From JAFEDN01 sp965651935 (GTDB lineage Bacteria > Pseudomonadota > Gammaproteobacteria > Coxiellales > Coxiellaceae): a DNA stretch of 64,000 bases. The stretch lies in assembly GCA_965651935.1 (NCBI GenBank), contig CBFGTC010000002.1, positions 124,001-188,000 of the forward strand, given 5' to 3'. Within the stretch, counting starts at the first letter, position 1. Each line of letters opens with the position of its first letter. Position numbers and translations under genes: made by a program. The notes under the pieces were generated by a model. That model was not told where the DNA came from. It worked only from the letters and a program-made list of their open reading frames with translations, and made no database searches. This document shows, piece by piece, positions 9,976 to 19,121 of this stretch.

Positions 9976-10715
9976 CATTTTGGAAAATATGAAGTCATTA
10001 TTGCTGACTCTAAAGCGATTTCCTCTAAATTGTGGATAACTTTGTCAGCGCCTTTCAATACCAATCTTTCTTTTAAAAAAGAATTGCGTGCTAAGCCGAT
10101 AGTAAACATACCAGCTTTTTTTGCTGATAAAACTCCATATTCTGAATTTTCAACGGCTATACAGTTTAATTTATTAATAGTAATACGCATATGTTTTGCA
10201 GCAATTAAATAGGGTTCAGGATCAGGTTTTGGTTTTTGATAATCTTCTCGACCAATAAATTCCACTTTATTTTCTAATCCCAACAAAGTTAAATTTCTCA
10301 AAATAGAATGTCGATCTGATCCAGAAACTACACAGACTGGATGTTTATTTTTTATTAAATTATTTAAAAAATTAATCGATGATGGAATAAAATAATTTAA
10401 ACCAGCGTTTTTGCGCAATTCTTCAAAATAGGATTCTGCATAGTTTCTGTATTCTAATTTAATAGGTTCTATTTCTGAAAATATCTTTTCAATTTTAAAG
10501 AAGGCATTAGCAGAAAATAAATTTTCAAGTTTAATTTCAAATGCATCAAATGCAGGTAGTGAATACTCTAATGAATATTTATTTTTAAAATATAATAACG
10601 AATGATGATGTGCTTTGAATTCATATCGTTTGCTCTCGGTAATAGTACCATTCATATCTAAAAAAAATCTTAATCGAAAAGATGTTGCTGATTGTTTGAA
10701 AAAATTAAATTTCAT
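9972..10715 (-). CDS. HAD-superfamily hydrolase with two altered acidic motif positions
   Basis: A 247-residue protein of the beta-phosphoglucomutase-like HAD branch. Motif I is DMNGTIT where DxDGT is usual, motif II is VVSGSD, motif III Lys is in KPKPDPEPY, and motif IV is VENSEYGVLSAKKAGM where EDSxxG is usual. The nucleophile Asp is kept, but the second Asp of motif I and the metal-binding Asp of motif IV are both Asn. Activity may be reduced or changed. It is the last gene of a minus-strand operon, four bases after the split mitochondrial carrier. Its substrate is unknown. Confidence 0.75.
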   Translation of the reverse strand: MKFNFFKQSATSFRLRFFLDMNGTITESKRYEFKAHHHSLLYFKNKYSLEYSLPAFDAFEIKLENLFSANAFFKIEKIFSEIEPIKLEYRNYAESYFEELRKNAGLNYFIPSSINFLNNLIKNKHPVCVVSGSDRHSILRNLTLLGLENKVEFIGREDYQKPKPDPEPYLIAAKHMRITINKLNCIAVENSEYGVLSAKKAGMFTIGLARNSFLKERLVLKGADKVIHNLEEIALESAIMTSYFPKC

Positions 10716-10719
10716 ATTT

Positions 10720-11217
10720 TTATTTAGAGATAATTTGTTTTTTCCAGACTTGATCTACTTTTTGAATAACATCTGAAGTGATGACTCCTACAATACTATA
10801 ATGTAATAAACGCACTGCAAAGCCAGGATATAAGCCTCTATAAAATCCATGTTCAGAGACTAATTCTTTACTAATTTTTATCATTGATTTTACATCGGCT
10901 TTTTCTAAATAACCCTCCTTTTGCACATTAGTTTTAATAGTATCAAATGGAAGCGTGCATATTCCATTGATAAAACCACCAAGAGATCCAACGATTACTT
11001 GTTCTGCAAAAGGCAGTTGAGGATTATTTTTATCTAATATTCGAGGACTGTTTTTTACAGCCGCATCACGGATCATTGCTTCAGGTACTAGAAAAGTAGA
11101 CCAAGAAATTGCGCTTCGCACCATAGAGACCGATGCGCCTTTAAAAAGATGTTGTTTAAGTGAAATCTCTGGGGTTTTTTTGAGTAAAAAAATTGCTAAA
11201 AGATTTGTTATTTGCAT
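10720..11217 (-). CDS. Mitochondrial carrier family protein, C-terminal part (frameshifted from 11156-11617)
   Basis: This frame encodes the end of the second and all of the third repeat of a mitochondrial carrier (SLC25-like). The signature PFDTIKTNVQ is the third PxDxxK motif, and GFYRGLYPGFAVRLLH is the matching second-helix motif. It has no good ribosome-binding site: its ATG at 11217 lies inside the coding sequence of the first part. Together with the upstream frame the region spans 898 bases, one more than a multiple of three, which gives about 298 residues after removing one base, the normal carrier size. Bacterial carriers are rare; Legionella LncP is a secreted example. Confidence 0.75.
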   Translation of the reverse strand: MQITNLLAIFLLKKTPEISLKQHLFKGASVSMVRSAISWSTFLVPEAMIRDAAVKNSPRILDKNNPQLPFAEQVIVGSLGGFINGICTLPFDTIKTNVQKEGYLEKADVKSMIKISKELVSEHGFYRGLYPGFAVRLLHYSIVGVITSDVIQKVDQVWKKQIISK

Positions 11218-11617
11218 ATTTTGTCATTAGCCATACTTTAATTCGTTCGAAGGGAGTCACTATAAATGTATCGGTAATGGCCATAGAGAGACTGGTTAAT
11301 GTCGCTTTAGCGCCTTTATTGGTTTTTGGTAATGCTTCATCGTAGCGAGAAGCGAGAAATCCGCGTAATGGGCTGCGATAAGCTTCTTTAATAATTGCAC
11401 GCGTTAAATTTGGTACACCAGCAACATAAAACCCACATATACCCGTTTCTTTAAAAATTTTTTTTGAAAGTAATACTGCAGAATGAATATGTGGATCGGC
11501 TTGCATTCGAGTTTTAAGTAAGTCAAATGGATGTCCAGCGCCAAATGTAAGAATAACTCTCGGTGTGCCTATTAGAATAGATTTTATCATTTTTTCCCAG
11601 TTGCTATCTTCCTTCAT
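11156..11617 (-). CDS. Mitochondrial carrier family protein, N-terminal part
   Basis: The first part of a eukaryote-like SLC25 carrier. PFDLLKTRMQ is the first repeat signature, with GFYVAGVPNLTRA downstream, and PFERIKVWLM is the second signature. The frame runs into a stop just after a T7 and an A7 tract (11174-11192 on the plus strand), and the rest of the carrier continues in the +1 frame. AAGGAG precedes its ATG at 11617. It lies 30 bases after a sulfotransferase gene and before a HAD gene on the same strand. Carriers exchange metabolites across the inner mitochondrial membrane, so delivery into host cells is plausible but not shown. Confidence 0.8.
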   Translation of the reverse strand: MKEDSNWEKMIKSILIGTPRVILTFGAGHPFDLLKTRMQADPHIHSAVLLSKKIFKETGICGFYVAGVPNLTRAIIKEAYRSPLRGFLASRYDEALPKTNKGAKATLTSLSMAITDTFIVTPFERIKVWLMTKYANNKSFSNFFTQKNPRDFT

Positions 11618-11647
11618 AAAAATCTCCTTACATGTTGAAATGGGAAG

Positions 11648-12412
11648 TTATTTTCCAATAGCATAATTCAGCATTTGATCGTAATATGGCTTAAGTTCTG
11701 CAATTAATGCTTCCAATTGTGTTGGCAAAGGTGTATGAAGAATTTCCGCTTCTATAGGATAAATACTGCAACTTTTAATTGTATCAATATGCCATTCACG
11801 CCATTCTTCCCATGCTGGAATGATTTTGTCTGCTTGCCATTTTAAAGCTTTTGAATCATATGGAATACCGGTCAGAGAGCAGTATTGTTGTAATATCGCC
11901 TCAGAATTAAAACTGAGTGCATCAGCTTCAATGACAATTGCAGGTTGTTGTAATTTTTGAGTGACATATTCAAATAGGAGATATTGTTGTCGAATTCCCA
12001 CCTCTTCAGGATAATCCTGGAGATCAGGTGAAATTTTGTAGTGAGAAATAATGGCTTCACGAGGATTGCGAATAATAAATGTATTTATTATTTTTTGATA
12101 AAAATTGGGACAATTTTTTATTAAGTATGGATAAGAATAAAATGCCATGTCTTTAAAAAAGACAAAATTTTTTGTTGGTTCAGGTAAAAAAACACGTTTA
12201 ATTACCGCATCATAATCCTGTGTTGTTTTTTCTAAAGACAAGGAATCTGGATGATTGCGACGAGAACCACGTTGATAACTATAATAAAAAGCATTAAAAA
12301 ACGGTTCATGAAAAACCGTACAATCAGTTCTTTCAATGAAAACTCTTTCCACAGGTGTGGATAATGTCCTTGGATAAGCCCATAATCCGATTACAGTTGT
12401 TTTATTTTCCAA
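11648..12412 (-). CDS. Sulfotransferase-family protein
   Basis: A 254-residue P-loop-like protein. The N-terminal IGLWAYPRTLSTPVERVF matches the 5'-phosphosulfate-binding loop and FIIRNPREAIISHYKI matches the 3'-phosphate-binding helix of PAPS-dependent sulfotransferases. FHEPFF and the C-terminal WEEWREWH are shared with the second sulfotransferase at 13499-14314, so the two are paralogues. It is the first gene of a minus-strand operon with the carrier and the HAD protein. The acceptor is unknown, and no PAPS synthesis genes are in the window. Confidence 0.8.
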   Translation of the reverse strand: MENKTTVIGLWAYPRTLSTPVERVFIERTDCTVFHEPFFNAFYYSYQRGSRRNHPDSLSLEKTTQDYDAVIKRVFLPEPTKNFVFFKDMAFYSYPYLIKNCPNFYQKIINTFIIRNPREAIISHYKISPDLQDYPEEVGIRQQYLLFEYVTQKLQQPAIVIEADALSFNSEAILQQYCSLTGIPYDSKALKWQADKIIPAWEEWREWHIDTIKSCSIYPIEAEILHTPLPTQLEALIAELKPYYDQMLNYAIGK

Positions 12413-12528
12413 TGCAATACTCCATTTTCATATAAACTTTTACAAAGTATCAAAAATAGCAAAAATAGTGATATACTTCAAATTCGCAATAATACCAGTT
12501 AAACTATAAAACTTTCAAGCAGGAAATA

Positions 12529-13542
12529 ATGCGTAAATCTGATGAGAAATATTTAATTGTGGCCAATGGCTATTTTTTACCTCGTTCAATTATCTTAGAG
12601 TTAGCTAAGCAGCGTAAAATTATAGCTCTTGATGGAGCAGCAGATCGATTGGCTTTATTGGGTATATTACCGCAAGTTATTTTAGGAGATTTTGATTCAG
12701 TAAAAAAAAATAATGTCTGGGGAATTCATGACACCTTTGATAAGATAGATCAAAATTCACCTGCATATTCAGCTAAATATGGCACAAAGATAATTCCTGC
12801 TAAAGATCAAAATTATACAGATTTGGATAAAGCTATTAGATATTGTGATCAGCATGGAGCTACTCAAATCGATATAGTCTGTGCTTTCGGTATAGATAGA
12901 TTAGATCATTCTTTAGGTAATTCCAGGATTTTACGTGCTCAATATAAACCGGGTAGACCTATATTTTTGCACGGCGAAATGCAATCATTATCATTTTGTA
13001 AAAATGAAACCATTGTCATACATGGTGAACCCGATGAGCATTGTGGTATATTAGCATTTCCTGAGGCGGTGTTTACCTCACGTGGTTTAAAATATAACGG
13101 AGAAAATTTTACACTAAAATTTGCTTTTTCTGAAAGTACATGCAATCAGTTATCGGATAAAATTGCCACAATTACAGTGAGGGGAGAGGCTTTGATCGCC
13201 CATCCGCCCATGACAACAGCGCATCGCCTATTTAGTAAAAAAACTCATTGTGAGCGAATGGAAATTTTATTACGCGAACAAAATAGAGAACTTATTGAAG
13301 TCCAGGTCAAAGATATAAATAAATTTATTACAACCACTTATGAAAAGAATTTGTTTTATTCTGATTTTATTTACTGTATTAACTATTCTAAGGATGAAAT
13401 TTTAAATGGAACTTTACCACTGAATGAATGGATATTAATCTCTAAACCCACACAAAATGTAAGAATAAATAGTTTTTTTAATAATTCAAAAAAACAGAAT
13501 GAAGATGAAAAATCAACGCCACAATTTATTTCAAAACTTTAA
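12529..13542 (+). CDS. Thiamine pyrophosphokinase-like protein with C-terminal extension
   Basis: Residues 1 to about 225 match thiamine pyrophosphokinase: IALDGAADRLALLGILP, the catalytic GDFDSV, KDQNYTDLDKAI, GIDRLDHSLGN and RGLKYNGENF follow the family order. The enzyme moves pyrophosphate from ATP to thiamine. The protein is 337 residues against about 220 for the family; the extra C-terminal 110 residues match nothing I know. AGGAAAT precedes the ATG. It overlaps the downstream sulfotransferase by 44 bases and is divergent from the sulfotransferase-carrier-HAD operon. Confidence 0.75.
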   Translation: MRKSDEKYLIVANGYFLPRSIILELAKQRKIIALDGAADRLALLGILPQVILGDFDSVKKNNVWGIHDTFDKIDQNSPAYSAKYGTKIIPAKDQNYTDLDKAIRYCDQHGATQIDIVCAFGIDRLDHSLGNSRILRAQYKPGRPIFLHGEMQSLSFCKNETIVIHGEPDEHCGILAFPEAVFTSRGLKYNGENFTLKFAFSESTCNQLSDKIATITVRGEALIAHPPMTTAHRLFSKKTHCERMEILLREQNRELIEVQVKDINKFITTTYEKNLFYSDFIYCINYSKDEILNGTLPLNEWILISKPTQNVRINSFFNNSKKQNEDEKSTPQFISKL

Positions 13543-14314
13543 CTATCGAATAGCTCTTTGGACGCATCCTCGAGCCACTTCCACTGCAATGGAGCGCGCG
13601 TTTAGAGAACGACCAGATACTATGGTGCTGCATGAACCTTTTTTTTCTGCTTATTATACTGGGCCTAATCGGCTGAGCAAACGTTATCTTTCCGAGTTCA
13701 ATACTTGTAGTACGACATATGCGAATGTAATCAAAAAAATTTTAAAGCCGTGTCAACAACAGATCTTGTTCATAAAAGATATGGCTTATTATCTCGATAA
13801 AAATATAAATAATCGTTTTTTTGATAAAATAATCAATACATTTCTAATTAGAGATCCTCATGATGCATTAATTTCTCATTATAAAATTTCTAATGATTTT
13901 TATCTATACCCTGAAGAATGCGGTTATTTTAGATTAGCGGAAATATTTAATTTAATTCGTAAAAAAAATTCACAAATTCCGATAGTGGTTGATGCAAAAG
14001 ATTTATGTGCAGATCCGAATGGAATCCTTAATGCCTATTGTCATGCGCTTAATATTCCATTTTTTCCACAAATGTTAAATTGGAAGCAAGAGCCGCCGAA
14101 TGAATGGGATGAATGGAAAGATTGGCATGCTAAAGCAGCTATGACTAAAATGTTTATGCCGTTAACTCAACATAATTCAGCAGAAATTCCGAAGGTGGTG
14201 AAAGATCTTATCCATGCTTGTAGACAACCTTATTTTGAACTTTATCAGCATCGTATAAAAGCTTTATCTTATAAAATACCGATCCAAGAAAACTCATGCT
14301 CTTTAAATAAATAA
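13499..14314 (+). CDS. Sulfotransferase-family protein, paralogue of 11648-12412
   Basis: A 271-residue protein with RIALWTHPRATSTAMERAF as phosphosulfate loop, LHEPFF, LIRDPHDALISHYKIS as 3'-phosphate motif, and WDEWKDWH near the end. The same blocks, in the same order and spacing, occur in the minus-strand sulfotransferase, so this is a duplicated pair flanking the thiamine pyrophosphokinase-like gene. Either ATG at 13499 or at 13505 may be used; both lie inside the preceding gene, which points to translational coupling. The acceptor is unknown. Confidence 0.78.
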   Translation: MKMKNQRHNLFQNFNYRIALWTHPRATSTAMERAFRERPDTMVLHEPFFSAYYTGPNRLSKRYLSEFNTCSTTYANVIKKILKPCQQQILFIKDMAYYLDKNINNRFFDKIINTFLIRDPHDALISHYKISNDFYLYPEECGYFRLAEIFNLIRKKNSQIPIVVDAKDLCADPNGILNAYCHALNIPFFPQMLNWKQEPPNEWDEWKDWHAKAAMTKMFMPLTQHNSAEIPKVVKDLIHACRQPYFELYQHRIKALSYKIPIQENSCSLNK

Positions 14315-14588
14315 GCATAACACTAGCACCGGCAATTTCCACTAAGCGGAATTGCTGCGTCACCATTATATTTTACTCCGTTGAAATTATAAATTAGCAG
14401 ATCACAGTCGCGAAATGAGGTGAATGGCGAAATATACAAAACTGTTCATTTTGTACTATTGATCAATTTTTCTATGATGGTGCTTTCTAATGACGCAACA
14501 TTGAGTACTGTTTGATCTTGAATTTAATATTATCTTAAAGAAATCGATTTAATATCAAGAATAAATATATTCAGTGAGGCGAAATGTC

Positions 14589-17500
14589 ATGAAGAGCGAA
14601 ACATTGTATGATTTACAAAAAATTTGGAGTCAAGTTAAAATCGCAGATTTATTATCAGAAGGAGAAAGTGGTAGGAGACAAATTCATTTAAGTTCTCTGG
14701 ACATTCGCAACCAATTGTTACAATGTATCGAAACGTACTTTTCAGCCAATATTTCTTTATTATTTAAACAAACTCAGTGGACTAAATATTTTTATAGCGA
14801 AGAAGATACGGATATCGTATTTGCATTAAAAACAATCTTTAATTTGTTATATCAAATCCATCAGGCAAATGCTTTAGATAGAGGCGTCAACCGCCATTTA
14901 AATTGGCCTTTACAAGAAATCCTTGAATTAAACCGCCACAAATCGTTACTGGTTAGTTTACTGCCGAACAGCATCACTCAAGATCTCTTTAATTATTTAA
15001 GTTTTTATTGGCCAAATTCAGACAAGATTGTTTATAGTGAGGATGAAAAAAATATCGAGAGTGGATGGCTAGTTCTTCCTAAATCGGTACACCAAGATCA
15101 CTTTGTTACTGAAGAAAGTGTGCCGAAATCGAAAACAAAAGAAAAACTGGGCCTAAAAGAAATAATATATCTATATAAAGAGGATGAAAGTTTAGATAAC
15201 AAATATGAATATCTAAACAAGTCTTTAATTTTTGAAGAAGATTATATAGCATCGCATCTGACTAATTTTTTACGAAGTGAAAGAGCTTTTGATCGAGTGC
15301 AACACTTAATTGATATTTATCGCAAGCGTTTGTGGGAGCAAGATGCGCTAGAAAAATCCTTAATCATTTCCGAGCTAGCGAAATTTATCCGCGATTGTTT
15401 TTTTTATTTTGATTACTTAGAAGCCAGAATAGACGCACCCGGTTTATTTTCCCAACGTTTGACTGAAAAATTGCATTCCATCTTAGAAACCGATAAGGCA
15501 CAATTTTTCTTTGGTCCGCTTAAAGCTCAATTAAGCATTGATCATGGTAAATTCTTTATACATGATCGTTTACAAAAGGCTAAAGAACGTCAACGTGAAA
15601 TAAAAAAATATGTTAAAGATACATTAAACGAAAATAAAGATCCTGTCATTAAACATAAAATAAATGGTTTAAAGAAAGCCTATGCCAATCTAGATAAATT
15701 GCAAGCTCACTTAACTCTCGACGAGCTGCAAAGTTTAAATTTGCAGCACTCTTATTTGCAATGCAAAAAGGCCGTGGCTAAATTAATCGATTTTTTCAAA
15801 GAAAAATTTCCACACGTTCACAAAAACATTATTTTACAGCTACACAATTTACAAGGAAATTTAGCACTATTATTGGAAATTGATTCTGATTCTGACTCTG
15901 AAAAACCCAAAAAAATAATTTCAGAGTACTTACACTTAAAAAGTGCCTATCTGCGCTTGACTCGTCAAATACCCAAAACTTGTGGAGTTTATTTACAACC
16001 CGACTTAAGCATTTTAGAAGAACAATTTCATCGTTGGGTAAAAAATTCTGAATCGTTGACCCAAATTTACCAAGAGGCTGAACAAAGTGAAAAACTCCGA
16101 AATAAAAAGGAACTGGAATCTACTCTTGAATTAATACGAAGCGATGTCGCTTTATTAGATCAAGAAATTCAAAAACCTAAAAAAGTGAATTGGTGGTGGC
16201 CTATAGTCTCAAATCATCCCATGAGTGAGGAAGTGAAAACTGATTATTGTGATAAATTATTATATTTGGAAGATGCCATATTAAAATATATAAAAACTCC
16301 TTCGGCTGAAGCAATGAAACGCATCGCCAATTTAATTTTTGATTTACAGCGCTTAGAACGCAATAGAGGCGAACTCAATCGAAACTCTGATTTTAAAAAA
16401 ATTTGGAATTCCATCAATGAGCAAATAGAAGTATTAAAAGCGAGAGACCTGTTTTTTAATCGGTACATTTTAACCCATGAGCCGGTAGAGATCATAGAAG
16501 ACAAGGGATGGTGCGAATATTTGAATCTAGAAACACCATTGCCGCCGTTACCGAGTCCGACGAAGAAACAAATTATAAAGTATTTAAATGACATGGCTAA
16601 AAAAATGCGTGATCAAATCATGCAAGTAATAAATAATCAAGCAAAGGATTCTGAACTATCACGCGAACTCGCTTGTGGAGTTAACGGATTTTATTATGAC
16701 GCCCTTAAGCAAGGTACTTGGCAAGAATATACTCTCACCGAAACCGAAACGACTGAAACTTACACCATTAAATTGTTGCTGAATATTTTATATAAAATTC
16801 ATCAAGCGACTCATGAAGGGATATATAGAGATAAAGAGAGTCACAGTATTATTTCACCCAAGCATATCAGTGATTGGGTGCGGCGTTTGATAAAACTACC
16901 GGTATTTGAGATCAGTCGACTGGTCAGTGAATTACCTTCATTTCTTAGCAGTAGCGGTCTTGAAGGTTTAGGCAATGATATTATCAATATTATTAACGTG
17001 ATAAAGTCTTTGGCAGATGAAAATAACTCAGAATTGATTAAAATTGCCAAAGTCACCCTGGATATGAACCAGAATACCACGGCAACACCATTTAACGCTT
17101 TAGCACACAGCGGTTTGATTGGCACCGATTTACCTCAAATTATGTTGTTGTTGTCTAGCGGTCAGAAAATTTACTCCAAATCAGGCATTATAAAAAATGC
17201 CTCTCGAATTGTTAATCCCAATTGGCAAAAATTCCGCGATGAAAATGCCGTAGCTGAAATCGGCAGAATTTTATTAAATTCGTTATCCACATTAGATAAT
17301 TTTGCAGCCAAAACCGGGTTAAACGAACATAAAATACCCCTCACTCGCGTGATCAAAACGGCAGTCTTGAAAGCTCGTGAAGTCGACGAGTTCTTTAAAG
17401 ATGAATTATGTCAAAAACATTGGGAAATCGCTCAAGGGCAACCCTTTTTAATTAAAAGAATGAAATCTCAAGAAGCAGTTTTAAGTAAGCTCACACAAGA

Positions 17501-18482
17501 ATTCGAGGATTTAAAGAAAAAAAACCCACCTGAATGTATTTCAACGTTATTAAACGCAATGCGCACAACGGACTATGTTGATCTAGAAGACTTGGAATTA
17601 AAGCATGGTAATGAATTAAAACAGTTTTTATGGTCACACCTTTCCCAAAAAGAAGCTGAAATTCAAATAGTGCTAAAAAAAATGGCTACTACACATGAAG
17701 AAAAATTGAAAAAAATGCTGGTAGCAGGTGAAAGTGAACATAACATCGAAAAAGAAAAATTAAATCAACTTAGTCAGTTGCAGCGCTATGAAGCTCAATT
17801 AGCTGCTTCTACCCACTTTAATTTAAAAAATATTGATGAATTATTTAAAACACTGCAAAATCCCTCAGTGATGGATGAATTTCGCTTACCAAATATGGCC
17901 GCCGAATTGGAAGAAAATATACAAACACATAAGCGTATATTAAGTTCTAAAGCGCAACATATTAAACAAGTTGAACATGCGTTGATAGAGAAAAAAAGTT
18001 TAGTATTAAAAGAATTAGTTGAACAAATGGACGCTTTAACGAAGCTAGCTTATCAATTACAGAAAAATTCAAAATCAGGCACGGGTTATAAAATAATTAA
18101 CTTATTCCGCTCACTATTTCATTTAAAAACCATCAAAAATCATTATATGCAGCTTGAAGCTGATTTGAGTAAAGTTGAAGAACTTTATTCTTTAACCTAT
18201 GAGGCATCTTTGTTTAAAACTTCTATTGCTTTACATCGTGATATGTTGGAGTTGACTAAAGTAGTAACGAGCTTGCCTGGAGCTAATTCTGCTATCAAAA
18301 AATTAGCAGAATCGTTGCAACAAAAAGCAACAGATCGCCTAAAAAGTTTAGGCGTGGTTGAGAAGAAGAATGTGAATGTGATTAACCCTAACAATGGTAG
18401 TGGCTTTTTCTACAAGCAAAATATCATTAGTAACCTCGCGAATAGGATTTTTAGTTATTCTATACAAAATAGACGCATCTAA
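14589..18482 (+). CDS. Large coiled-coil-type protein with possible internal duplication; putative effector
   Basis: About 1298 residues, mostly helical and rich in Lys, Glu and Leu, with no signal peptide or membrane segment seen. I recognise no domain. The block FNLLYQIHQANALDRGVNRH near residue 90 resembles LNILYKIHQATHEGIYRDKE near residue 750, and each is followed by a helical stretch, so the protein may consist of two related halves. A short Asp-Ser run (DSDSDSE) lies near residue 440. I chose the ATG at 14589, after GTGAGGCG; an in-frame GTG lies at 14574. Size, composition and neighbours suggest a secreted effector, but nothing proves it. Confidence 0.65.
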   Translation: MKSETLYDLQKIWSQVKIADLLSEGESGRRQIHLSSLDIRNQLLQCIETYFSANISLLFKQTQWTKYFYSEEDTDIVFALKTIFNLLYQIHQANALDRGVNRHLNWPLQEILELNRHKSLLVSLLPNSITQDLFNYLSFYWPNSDKIVYSEDEKNIESGWLVLPKSVHQDHFVTEESVPKSKTKEKLGLKEIIYLYKEDESLDNKYEYLNKSLIFEEDYIASHLTNFLRSERAFDRVQHLIDIYRKRLWEQDALEKSLIISELAKFIRDCFFYFDYLEARIDAPGLFSQRLTEKLHSILETDKAQFFFGPLKAQLSIDHGKFFIHDRLQKAKERQREIKKYVKDTLNENKDPVIKHKINGLKKAYANLDKLQAHLTLDELQSLNLQHSYLQCKKAVAKLIDFFKEKFPHVHKNIILQLHNLQGNLALLLEIDSDSDSEKPKKIISEYLHLKSAYLRLTRQIPKTCGVYLQPDLSILEEQFHRWVKNSESLTQIYQEAEQSEKLRNKKELESTLELIRSDVALLDQEIQKPKKVNWWWPIVSNHPMSEEVKTDYCDKLLYLEDAILKYIKTPSAEAMKRIANLIFDLQRLERNRGELNRNSDFKKIWNSINEQIEVLKARDLFFNRYILTHEPVEIIEDKGWCEYLNLETPLPPLPSPTKKQIIKYLNDMAKKMRDQIMQVINNQAKDSELSRELACGVNGFYYDALKQGTWQEYTLTETETTETYTIKLLLNILYKIHQATHEGIYRDKESHSIISPKHISDWVRRLIKLPVFEISRLVSELPSFLSSSGLEGLGNDIINIINVIKSLADENNSELIKIAKVTLDMNQNTTATPFNALAHSGLIGTDLPQIMLLLSSGQKIYSKSGIIKNASRIVNPNWQKFRDENAVAEIGRILLNSLSTLDNFAAKTGLNEHKIPLTRVIKTAVLKAREVDEFFKDELCQKHWEIAQGQPFLIKRMKSQEAVLSKLTQEFEDLKKKNPPECISTLLNAMRTTDYVDLEDLELKHGNELKQFLWSHLSQKEAEIQIVLKKMATTHEEKLKKMLVAGESEHNIEKEKLNQLSQLQRYEAQLAASTHFNLKNIDELFKTLQNPSVMDEFRLPNMAAELEENIQTHKRILSSKAQHIKQVEHALIEKKSLVLKELVEQMDALTKLAYQLQKNSKSGTGYKIINLFRSLFHLKTIKNHYMQLEADLSKVEELYSLTYEASLFKTSIALHRDMLELTKVVTSLPGANSAIKKLAESLQQKATDRLKSLGVVEKKNVNVINPNNGSGFFYKQNIISNLANRIFSYSIQNRRI

Positions 18483-18590
18483 ATTTAGCCAATAAAATTG
18501 CGATACGTGTCCCGCTGCCTTTTTAAGAATTGACTATGACATGCCAGCGAAACTTTGATAGATTATGGGATTTAAGAAGAGGAAAATTCC

Positions 18591-19121
18591 ATGAGTTTGA
18601 AAGATATTCAACCTGGCAAAAATATCCCAGACGATATTAATGTAGTCATTGAGATCCCTGCCCAAGCAGGTATGATCAAATACGAAATGGACAAAGACAG
18701 CGGGTTGCTGTCTGTAGACCGTTTTATGCCCACCGCCATGTATTATCCTGCCAATTATGGCTTTGTGCCAAATACCCTGTCAGGAGACGGTGATCCAGTT
18801 GATGTATTAGTCATCACTCCTATACCCGTTCAAGCAGGAGTGTTAATACGTGCTCGAGCCGTGGGGATATTAAATATGGAAGATGAGTCCGGTCTAGATC
18901 GAAAAATTTTGGCTCTGCCAATAAAGAAAGCCTGTCCGCAATTTGCCCACATTGAAAAATTAGAGGATGTTCCTGACATTTTACGCCGTTCAATCGTTCA
19001 TTTTTTTGAACAATATAAAGCGCTTGAAGCCGGCAAATGGGTTAAAGTCAGTGGTTGGGAAGGCGTGTCAGCCGCCAAAGCTGAAATTGAGGAGAGTGCT
19101 AAGCGTTATCAAGATCAATGA
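18591..19121 (+). CDS. ppa: Inorganic pyrophosphatase
   Basis: A soluble family I pyrophosphatase of 176 residues, which hydrolyses PPi from biosynthetic reactions in the cytoplasm. The signature DGDPVDVLV with its metal-binding Asp residues is present, as are YEMDKDSG, DRFMPTAMYYPANYGF and the C-terminal WVKVSGWEG. A GA-rich ribosome-binding site (AAGAGGAAA) precedes the ATG. Its stop overlaps the putA start by four bases. Confidence 0.96.
   Translation: MSLKDIQPGKNIPDDINVVIEIPAQAGMIKYEMDKDSGLLSVDRFMPTAMYYPANYGFVPNTLSGDGDPVDVLVITPIPVQAGVLIRARAVGILNMEDESGLDRKILALPIKKACPQFAHIEKLEDVPDILRRSIVHFFEQYKALEAGKWVKVSGWEGVSAAKAEIEESAKRYQDQ

Noticed and set aside
14330..14356. Terminator after the second sulfotransferase
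   Set aside because: The GCAATTTCC/GGAATTGC stem is imperfect and no T-run follows.
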